A stretch of 46,582 nt of DNA from Streptomyces klenkii. Lineage in GTDB: Bacteria > Actinomycetota > Actinomycetes > Streptomycetales > Streptomycetaceae. Positions 41,047 to 46,582 of the stretch are shown here, piece after piece; the first letter of the stretch is position 1, and each line of letters begins with the position of its first letter. The position numbers and the translations under genes are program-made. Under the pieces are notes generated by a model. That model saw only the letters and a program-made list of their open reading frames with translations, was not told where the DNA came from and did no database searches. Location of the stretch: contig NZ_RBAM01000027.1 in assembly GCF_003626645.1 (NCBI RefSeq), positions 1-46,582 of the forward strand. The letters are read 5' to 3'.

Positions 41047-41540
41047 CAGAGACGGCAAGCCCCCGTGCGCCGAAGGACCCCGCCGTGCGGAAGACGCTGC
41101 GGGCCGCGCAGGCCGCGCTCGCGGCCGAACACGCCGCCGTGTACGGCTACGGGGTCGTCGGCGCGCGTGTCGCGCAGGAGCGGGCGGCGGAGGCGCGTGA
41201 GGCGTACGACGCGCACCGCGCGAGGCGGGACGCGATGAGCCGCACCGTACGGGATCTGGGCGGCGTGCCGGAGGCTGCGGCCGCCGGGTACGCGCTGCCG
41301 TTCGCCGTCACCGACGCGGACGGCGCCGTACGGCTCGCGGCGGAGCTGGAGGCACGCGTCGCGGCCGTGTACGCCGATCTCGTGGGTGCCGCCGGCGATG
41401 CCCTACGGGGCGAGGCCGCCGGTGCGCTGCGGGAGGCGGCAGTGCGCGCCGTGCGCTGGCGCGGCGGCGGCGTAGCCTTCCCTGGGCTCACGGAGCGGAA
41501 CGCTCCGGACCGGCCCAGCGGTTCACCGGACCGCACCTGA
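41043..41540 (+). CDS. Ferritin-like DUF4439 protein
   Basis: 165 aa, all-alpha. DUF4439 features: ALAAEHAAVYGYGVVGARV at the start of helix 1, then YDAHRARRDAM and the LAAELEARVAAVYADLVG helix. The His/Glu pattern resembles a four-helix ferritin-like bundle, though metal binding is unproven. No signal peptide. It overlaps the lipoprotein gene by four bases. Confidence 0.85.
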   Translation: MTETASPRAPKDPAVRKTLRAAQAALAAEHAAVYGYGVVGARVAQERAAEAREAYDAHRARRDAMSRTVRDLGGVPEAAAAGYALPFAVTDADGAVRLAAELEARVAAVYADLVGAAGDALRGEAAGALREAAVRAVRWRGGGVAFPGLTERNAPDRPSGSPDRT

Positions 41541-41569
41541 CCAGCAAGGACGAAAAGGACAGCACAGGG

Positions 41570-42499
41570 ATGAGCAACGCCGACGACCGCTTCGCACCAC
41601 CGGAGCGGCTGGTGCGGGCCCTGGGCTCCGAGCCGGCGGACGAGGCTGCCCGCGAGTGGCTCGCGTCGCTGCCGGAGCGGGTGCGCGACGTCGCGGAGCG
41701 CTGGGAGCTGACACCCGAGCGGGTGCACCAGCCCGGCGGGCGGAGCAGCGTCGTGGTCCTCGTGCACAGGGCGGACGGCACGGGCGCCGTGCTCAAGCTG
41801 GAGAAGCCGGGCGGGGACGTCGCGCTGGAGCAGGCGGCGCTCGCGCACTGGAACGGCCTGGGGGCGGTCCGGGTGCTGCGTGCCGAGCCTGAGGCGGGTG
41901 CGCTCCTCCTGGAGCGGCTGCGGCCCGGCGTGAGCCTGCGGTCCCTTGCGGAGCAGAAGGCGGTCCTGGAGGCGACCGCAACGCTGCAGCGGCTGTGGGT
42001 GCGGCCCGCGGAGGATCATCCCTTCACGACGGTGGCCGACCACACGGCACGGCTGGCGGACGCCCTGCGGAAGCGGTCCGAGGAACCGTGGGCCGCCGAC
42101 GTGCGGGCCGTCGTCGACGAAGCCCTGGAACTGCGGGCCGCGCTGACGGCCGACTCCGGCGAGGCGCCGTCCCTGCTCCACGGCGACTACCAGCAGGGCA
42201 AGGTGCTGGCGGGCGACCGGGCCCCGTGGCTGGCCGTCGGCCCCAGGCCGCTGGTGGGCGAGCGCGCCTACGACCTGGCCTGGCTCGCCCTGGACCGCGT
42301 CGACACCCTGATGGCCTCCCCCGGTGCCGCGGCCATCGTCCGCCGGCGCGTGGCAAAGCTGGCCGACGCCCTGGACGTCGACAACGACCGGCTGCGGGGC
42401 TGGGTCCTCTTCCGTGCGGCCGAAGCAGGCGTCAGGGAACTCGCCAGCGGCGGGCGCGCACGGGGCGAACTCCTTCTGGAGTTCGCGGGGCTGCTCTGA
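41570..42499 (+). CDS. APH-fold (aminoglycoside/hydroxyurea kinase-like) protein with altered active site
   Basis: 309 aa. Family hallmarks: GGRSSVVVLVHRADG, the ATP lysine in AVLKLEKP, and the region LLHGDYQQGKVL ... WLAVGPRPLVGERAYDLAWL. Active relatives read HGDxxxxN and then a metal-binding Asp (IDPKP). Here Asp206 is kept, but the Asn position is Lys211 and the metal Asp position is Gly224. Kinase activity is therefore doubtful and it may have a binding or structural role. It lies 29 bp after the DUF4439 gene on the same strand. It should not be taken as a resistance gene without evidence. Confidence 0.85.
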   Translation: MSNADDRFAPPERLVRALGSEPADEAAREWLASLPERVRDVAERWELTPERVHQPGGRSSVVVLVHRADGTGAVLKLEKPGGDVALEQAALAHWNGLGAVRVLRAEPEAGALLLERLRPGVSLRSLAEQKAVLEATATLQRLWVRPAEDHPFTTVADHTARLADALRKRSEEPWAADVRAVVDEALELRAALTADSGEAPSLLHGDYQQGKVLAGDRAPWLAVGPRPLVGERAYDLAWLALDRVDTLMASPGAAAIVRRRVAKLADALDVDNDRLRGWVLFRAAEAGVRELASGGRARGELLLEFAGLL

Positions 42500-42813
42500 C
42501 GGCGCATGAGGCGCGGGGCGTGGGGCGGCCTGAGGCGGCGGCCGGGTGAGGCGCTTCGGCCTCATGCCCCGCCTCGTGCGCCGCGCCTCATGCCTCATAG
42601 CCCGCGCCCCATGCCCGACGCCTCATGCCCATGCTCCGCGCCCCATGCGGCACATACGGCGCCCCTTGCGAGGAGAAGCACCTCACCGGGCGGGCGCCTC
42701 ATACGAGCGGGCGGGCGGCCGCGCCCACACCGTCACAGCTGCGGCCTCATGCGGCTCCCGCCGGCCGCCCCATGCGGTCGGGTCACGAGGCCCCGACCGC
42801 CTCCGACGGAACG
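42500..42813. repeat. Convergent intergenic region packed with GCATGAGGC / GCCTCATGC elements
   Basis: Between the APH-like stop and the proS stop. Exact copies: GCATGAGGC at 42504, and GCCTCATGC at 42559, 42585, 42620 and 42744. Variants GCCCCATGC occur at 42607, 42640 and 42767, and GCCTCGTGC at 42571. The first copy is inverted relative to the rest, so 42504-42512 can pair with any later copy. No gene is supported here. It probably ends both convergent transcripts. Confidence 0.85.
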
Positions 42814-44511
42814 TCAGCGCAGCGCGCTGAGGCGCTCGATCGCCTCGGCGACCGGCAGTTCCTCGCGGGTGCCGGTGCGGCGGTCCTTCAGCTCGACGAC
42901 GCCCTGGGGCGCGCCGCGGCCGACCACCAGGATGGTCGGGACGCCGATCAGCTCGGCGTCGGTGAACTTGACGCCCGGGGAGACGCCGTTGCGGTCGTCG
43001 ACGAGGACCCGGACGCCCGCCGAACCCAGCTTGTCCGCGAGCTCCAGGGCGAGTTCGGTCTGCACGGCCTTGCCCGCCGCGACGATGTGGACGTCGGCGG
43101 GCGCGACCTCGCGGGGCCAGCACAGGCCGGCCTCGTCGTGCGTCTGCTCCGCGAGGGCCGCCACGGCGCGCGAGACGCCGATGCCGTACGAGCCCATGGT
43201 GACGCGGACCGGCTTGCCGTTCTGCCCCAGGACGTCGAGGTTGAACGCGTCGGCGTACTTGCGGCCCAGCTGGAAGATGTGGCCGATCTCGATCGCCCGC
43301 CCGATCTCCAGGCCCGCCCCGCAAGCCGGGCAGGGGTCGCCCGGCTCGACCACGACGACGTCGAGGTACTGGTCGACCTCGAAGTCCCGTCCGCAGACCA
43401 CGTTGCGGGCGTGCTTGCCGGACTTGTTGGCGCCGGTGATCCACGCGGTGCCGGGCGCCACGCGCGGGTCGGCGATGTAGCGCAGCCCCAGGCCCTGCGG
43501 GCCGACGTAGCCCCGTACGAGGTCGGGCCGGCCCACGAAGTCCTCGGCCGTGACCAGTTCGACGACGGCGGGCGCCAGGTGCTCCCCCAGCTTGCCGAGG
43601 TCGACCTCGCGGTTGCCGGGCACGCCGACGACGGTGATCTCGCCGTCGACCTTGACGAGGAGGTTCTTCAGGGTCGCGGAGGCCGGTACGCCGAGGTGGG
43701 CCGCGAGCGTCTCGATGGTCGGCGTGTCCGGGGTGTCGAGCTCCTCGACGGGGCCGTGGCCGGCGGGGTCCGCGGGGCTCACGCTGACGGTCACCGCTTC
43801 GGTGTTGGCGGCGTAGTCGCACTGGGGGCAGTCCACGAAGGTGTCCTCACCCGCCGCGGCGGGCGCCAGGAACTCCTCGGACGCCGAGCCGCCCATGGCG
43901 CCGGAGACGGCCGAGACGACGCGGTAGTCGAGGCCCAGGCGCTCGAAGATGCGGGTGTACGCCTGGCGGTGCAGGCGGTAGGACTCGGCGAGGCCTTCGT
44001 CGGTGGTGTCGAACGAGTAGGAGTCCTTCATCTGGAACTCGCGCCCGCGCAGCACGCCGGAGCGGGGACGCGCCTCGTCCCGGTACTTGGTCTGGACCTG
44101 GTAGAGGATCACGGGCAGGTCCTTGTAGGACGTGCACTGGTCCTTGACGGTGAGGGTGAAGATCTCCTCGTGTGTGGGGCCCAGCAGGTACTCGGCACCC
44201 TTGCGGTCCTTGAGGCGGAAGAGGAGGTCGCCGTACTCCTCCCAGCGCCCGCTCGCCTCGTACGGCTCCTTGGGCAGCAGCGCCGGCAGCAGGACCTCCT
44301 GGCCCCCGATGGCGTCCATCTCCTCACGCACCACGCGCGAGACGTTGTCCAGCACCTTCTTGCCGAGCGGCAGCCAGGTCCAGACACCGGCGGACGTGCG
44401 GCGGACGTAGCCGGCGCGGACCAGCAGCTTGTGGCTGGCGGTCTCCGCGTCGGCAGGGTCGTCGCGCAGCGTCTTCAGCAGCGTCGTGGACATGCGCTGG
44501 ACATGGGCCAT
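42814..44511 (-). CDS. proS: Prolyl-tRNA synthetase
   Basis: 565 aa, bacterial-type class II enzyme. Motif 2 region (YRDEARPRSGVLRGREFQMKDSYSF) and the downstream catalytic core are intact. The insertion (editing) domain characteristic of bacterial ProRS lies at about residues 225-380 (TPTIETLAAHLGVPASATLKNLLVKVDG). A CPACG motif is in the later part. The anticodon-binding domain ends the protein (VRVLVDDRNGVSPGVKFTDAELIGVPTILVVG). The ATG start at 44511 has CAGGAGAG upstream; the open frame further upstream is not used. Confidence 0.97.
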   Translation of the reverse strand: MAHVQRMSTTLLKTLRDDPADAETASHKLLVRAGYVRRTSAGVWTWLPLGKKVLDNVSRVVREEMDAIGGQEVLLPALLPKEPYEASGRWEEYGDLLFRLKDRKGAEYLLGPTHEEIFTLTVKDQCTSYKDLPVILYQVQTKYRDEARPRSGVLRGREFQMKDSYSFDTTDEGLAESYRLHRQAYTRIFERLGLDYRVVSAVSGAMGGSASEEFLAPAAAGEDTFVDCPQCDYAANTEAVTVSVSPADPAGHGPVEELDTPDTPTIETLAAHLGVPASATLKNLLVKVDGEITVVGVPGNREVDLGKLGEHLAPAVVELVTAEDFVGRPDLVRGYVGPQGLGLRYIADPRVAPGTAWITGANKSGKHARNVVCGRDFEVDQYLDVVVVEPGDPCPACGAGLEIGRAIEIGHIFQLGRKYADAFNLDVLGQNGKPVRVTMGSYGIGVSRAVAALAEQTHDEAGLCWPREVAPADVHIVAAGKAVQTELALELADKLGSAGVRVLVDDRNGVSPGVKFTDAELIGVPTILVVGRGAPQGVVELKDRRTGTREELPVAEAIERLSALR

Positions 44512-44609
44512 GGTCGGTCTCTCCTGGCAGGGCGTAGGGAATTGCCAGGAGCCTAGCGGGAGCCGAGGGCGCCCCTGAAACGAGTTCCCGGTGACGGCGG
44601 CCTCGGCCC

Positions 44610-44654
44610 GCCTCATGCGCGGTCGTCGGACACCCCGACAGAGCCGCATGAGGC
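44610..44654. terminator. Hairpin made of an inverted GCCTCATGC pair, between proS and a GNAT gene
   Basis: GCCTCATGCG (44610-44619) pairs perfectly with CGCATGAGGC (44645-44654). A second stem GTCGG-N5-CCGAC forms inside. It lies 67 bases past the stop of the GNAT gene at 44722 and about 100 bp upstream of proS. Its likely role is to terminate the GNAT transcript. Confidence 0.65.
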
Positions 44655-44721
44655 GCGCCCGCCGGACCGTAGGGCACCCCTACGACCGGAGCAGCGGTGC
44701 CCGCCTGCCTCCGCCTGCCCG

Positions 44722-45255
44722 TCACCCCAGGAGCGGCAGCGGCGCCCCCATCACCACGTACGGGCTGGGCGCGCTGGGGAAGTGCACGGGGCGCGCCAGG
44801 TCGCGGTACCCGAGCTTGCGGTAGAGGGCGCGGGCGGGGGATTCGGCGTCGATGGCCGAGAGGATCGAGCGGGGCTCCGCGGCGCTGTCGGTGATCGTGG
44901 TGATGAGGGACCGCCCGATGCCCCGTTTCTGGAAATCGGGGTGCACATGCAGCTCGGTGATGACGAAGGAGTCGTCGAGCCAGCCGTCGGTGCCGGTGGC
45001 GCACAGATACGGTTCGACGACGCCCGACCACCAGTGGCCGCGATCGTTCGGCATGCCGTAGACGAAGCCGACGAGCCGCCCGCTGCCGGTGGTCGCGCCG
45101 AGGGCGCGGGAGCCGCGGGAGGCGAGGTGGCGCAGCACGATGTGGCGCCGGACGGCGATCTCTTCCTCCGTGAGCCCGAAGGCCAGTGCCTGCACGGCCA
45201 GGGCGTCGTCGACCCGCGCGGCGAGGTCGAGCGGCCCGACCACGATGTCATCCAT
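44722..45255 (-). CDS. GNAT family N-acetyltransferase
   Basis: 177 aa. The acetyl-CoA binding motif A is HPDFQKRGIGRSLI, preceded by the beta-4 strand FVITELHVHP. Motif B-like AESPARALYRKLGYRD is near the C-terminus. No specific substrate can be assigned. The ATG start has a poor ribosome-binding site. It lies 46 bp past the second GNAT gene, in the same direction. Confidence 0.88.
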   Translation of the reverse strand: MDDIVVGPLDLAARVDDALAVQALAFGLTEEEIAVRRHIVLRHLASRGSRALGATTGSGRLVGFVYGMPNDRGHWWSGVVEPYLCATGTDGWLDDSFVITELHVHPDFQKRGIGRSLITTITDSAAEPRSILSAIDAESPARALYRKLGYRDLARPVHFPSAPSPYVVMGAPLPLLG

Positions 45256-45300
45256 GCGGGGAGGCTACCCGCCCGTACCCCGCGCACGGGGCCGGGCGGC

Positions 45301-46146
45301 TCAGAACAGCACGCTCATGAACGCGCCGGTCTCCTCGAAGCCCACACGGCGGTAGGAGGCCCGTGCGGCGGTGTTGTAGTCGTTCACGTAGAGGCTGACG
45401 ACCGGCGACACCTCGGTGAGGGCGTAGCGCAGGACGGCCGCCATGCCGGTGACGGACAGGCCGCGGCCGCGGTACTCGGGGGCGACCCAGACGCCCTGGA
45501 TCTGGCAGGCCTGGGGCGTAGCGGCGCCGATCTCCGCCTTGAAGACGACACGGCCGTCCTCGATGCGGGCGAAGGAGCGGCCGGAGCCCACGAGCTCGGC
45601 GACCCGGGCCTGGTAGAGGAGGCCGCCGTCGCCGGCGAGCGGGGAAACGCCGACCTCTTCGGTGAACATGGCCACGCAAGCCGGCATGATCACTTCCATC
45701 TCGTCCTTGCGGATGCGGCGGACGAGGGGGTCGGGCTCGACGTCGGCGGGCATGGAGCGGGTGACCATGAGGGGCTGATGGGCGCGGACCTCCCGCGCGG
45801 GGCCCCAGTGGGGTTCGAGGAGCGACCAGAGCGCGGCGGTGGCCTCCGCGGGGCCCACGATGGACGAGCAGCGGCGCCCCGCGCGGCGTGCGCGGTCGGC
45901 GAAGGCCCGGACGGCCTCGGGGCCCGCGCAGATGGGGACGAGGTTGGCGCCGGCGTAGCAGAGGGATTCGAGGCGCCCGTCGGCGTACCAGCCCCACATC
46001 TCGCCGCCGAGCCGCCAGGGGTCGAGGCCCGCGACCTGGACGCGGGCGGCGACGAAGGCGTTGGCGACGGGGTCGCGGCCGAGGACGGCGAGGGCGGCCT
46101 CGATGTCGCCGGGCTCCAGGACCTTGCTGGTGGTCGTCGTCAGCAC
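45301..46146 (-). CDS. DUF4081 / GNAT two-domain acetyltransferase
   Basis: 281 aa from the GTG at 46146 (VLTTTTSKVLEPGDIEAALAVLG), with GTGAGG about 13 bases upstream. The N-terminal half is a DUF4081 domain (DPWRLGGEMWGWYADGRLESLCYAGANLVP). The C-terminal half is a GNAT domain with IQGVWVAPEYRGRGLSVTGMAAV and NTAARASYRRVGFEETG. This combination is conserved next to ispG and proS in Streptomyces. Substrate unknown. Confidence 0.9.
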   Translation of the reverse strand: MLTTTTSKVLEPGDIEAALAVLGRDPVANAFVAARVQVAGLDPWRLGGEMWGWYADGRLESLCYAGANLVPICAGPEAVRAFADRARRAGRRCSSIVGPAEATAALWSLLEPHWGPAREVRAHQPLMVTRSMPADVEPDPLVRRIRKDEMEVIMPACVAMFTEEVGVSPLAGDGGLLYQARVAELVGSGRSFARIEDGRVVFKAEIGAATPQACQIQGVWVAPEYRGRGLSVTGMAAVLRYALTEVSPVVSLYVNDYNTAARASYRRVGFEETGAFMSVLF

Positions 46147-46297
46147 GTGTGGATTTGCCTCACCGTCACGGGGCCCGAGGCCATGGGAAACAGGTCTTGG
46201 AACTGTACCTCCAGGCCCCGGGACGCACCCCCCTCGCGGCCCGCACGGGGCGGGAAACAGCGGTGCCCCGCTCCGTACGGGACGGAGGCGGGGCACT

Positions 46298-46320
46298 GCC
46301 TCATGCGCGCCGCATGAGGC
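46298..46320. terminator. Perfect inverted GCCTCATGCG pair forming a hairpin
   Basis: Arms 46298-46307 and 46311-46320, both the dispersed element, with a 3-nt loop CGC. It lies 62 bases past the ispG stop in the direction of ispG transcription, so a likely ispG terminator. The rest of 46147-46382 holds the GNAT promoter region and the tandem repeat. Confidence 0.7.
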
Positions 46321-46356
46321 GGCTCACGCAGGGCCGCATGAGGCGGCTCGTGCAGG
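46309..46356. repeat. 24-bp tandem duplication containing the GCATGAGGC element
   Basis: Two adjacent 24-bp units (46309-46332 and 46333-46356) differ at only two adjacent positions (AC versus GT). Each contains GCCGCATGAGGCGGCTC. It is evidence of recent local duplication of the element. Confidence 0.85.
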
Positions 46357-46382
46357 GGTGCACGGGGCCGCGGGAGCAGAGG

Positions 46383-46582
46383 TCAGCCGGCGATGCTGAT
46401 CTTGGGCTCGCCGGACGCGACGCCGTCCTTCTCCATCTGCTCGGCGATCTTCATGGCTTCCTCGATGAGGGTCTCCACGATCTTCGACTCCGGCACGGTC
46501 TTGATGACCTCGCCCTTGACGAAGATCTGGCCCTTGCCGTTGCCGGAGGCGACACCCAGGTCGGCCTCACGCGCCTCACCGG
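46383..46582 (-). CDS. ispG: 4-hydroxy-3-methylbut-2-enyl diphosphate synthase, C-terminal part
   Basis: Only the last 66 residues are in the window; the gene continues past the right edge. The tail reads GEAREADLGVASGNGKGQIF, then VKGEVIKTVPESKIVETLIE and ends EPKISIAG. This is the C-terminal iron-sulfur-domain end of IspG (GcpE), which acts in the MEP isoprenoid pathway. It is followed by the dispersed-element hairpin. Confidence 0.88.
   Translation of the reverse strand, partial: GEAREADLGVASGNGKGQIFVKGEVIKTVPESKIVETLIEEAMKIAEQMEKDGVASGEPKISIAG

Noticed and set aside
1..46582. CRISPR arrays, insertion sequences, prophage or tRNA genes
   Set aside because: No regular repeat-spacer array, transposase, integrase, attachment-site duplication or tRNA cloverleaf was seen.

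Overview
The window is high-GC actinobacterial chromosome (about 72% GC by eye) from Streptomyces or a very close relative. The evidence is the gene order rnj-dapA-thyX, rpsO-pnp-M16-dapB and rimP-nusA-ylxR-infB-rbfA-truB-ribF, a Streptomyces-type ESX/type VII secretion locus with a BldB-like DUF397 gene inside it, many GTG starts, and an rRNA-operon leader at the left edge. About 33 genes are supported. Most long open frames opposite them are composition artefacts.

Layout. 1-270: promoter/leader of an rRNA operon reading left out of the window. 332-5708: rnj, dapA and thyX (minus), two small membrane-protein genes (plus) and a TPR protein. 5714-10672: rpsO-pnp-M16 peptidase-dapB-TPR, one leftward operon-like run. 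11110-27401: ESX locus in the order eccD(-), eccC(+), bldB-like(+), esxA(-), esxB(-), mycP(-), eccB(-), eccE(+), an ESX-associated gene(+) and an EspI-like P-loop ATPase(+). 27488-40172: translation/transcription housekeeping block read leftward (rimP, nusA, ylxR, infB, DUF503, rbfA, truB, a large trypsin-like/NTPase protein, ribF). 40342-42499: a lipoprotein, a DUF4439 ferritin-like protein and an APH-fold protein with altered active-site residues. 42814-46582: proS, two GNAT genes and the 3' end of ispG, all leftward.

The ESX genes form a full secretion apparatus: EccB, C, D and E as membrane core, MycP as the protease, EsxA and EsxB as WXG100 substrates, and an EspI-like ATPase. The housekeeping genes cover RNA decay (RNase J, PNPase), lysine/DAP synthesis (dapA, dapB), thymidylate synthesis (thyX), FAD synthesis (ribF), prolyl-tRNA charging and isoprenoid precursor synthesis.

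The most unusual signal is a dispersed 9-mer, GCATGAGGC / GCCTCATGC. I count about 30 exact copies by eye where about one or fewer is expected, plus one-base variants. It clusters in intergenic regions and in disordered protein linkers, where it is read as His-Glu-Ala. It sometimes occurs as inverted pairs that would fold as terminators. It is almost absent from conserved gene cores. Other notable signals are a 21-bp iteron-like array (32907-33017), three overlapping mini-ORFs ahead of infB, a mutually exclusive hairpin leader ahead of the EspI-like ATPase, and two proteins (trypsin/NTPase and APH-like) whose catalytic residues are changed.
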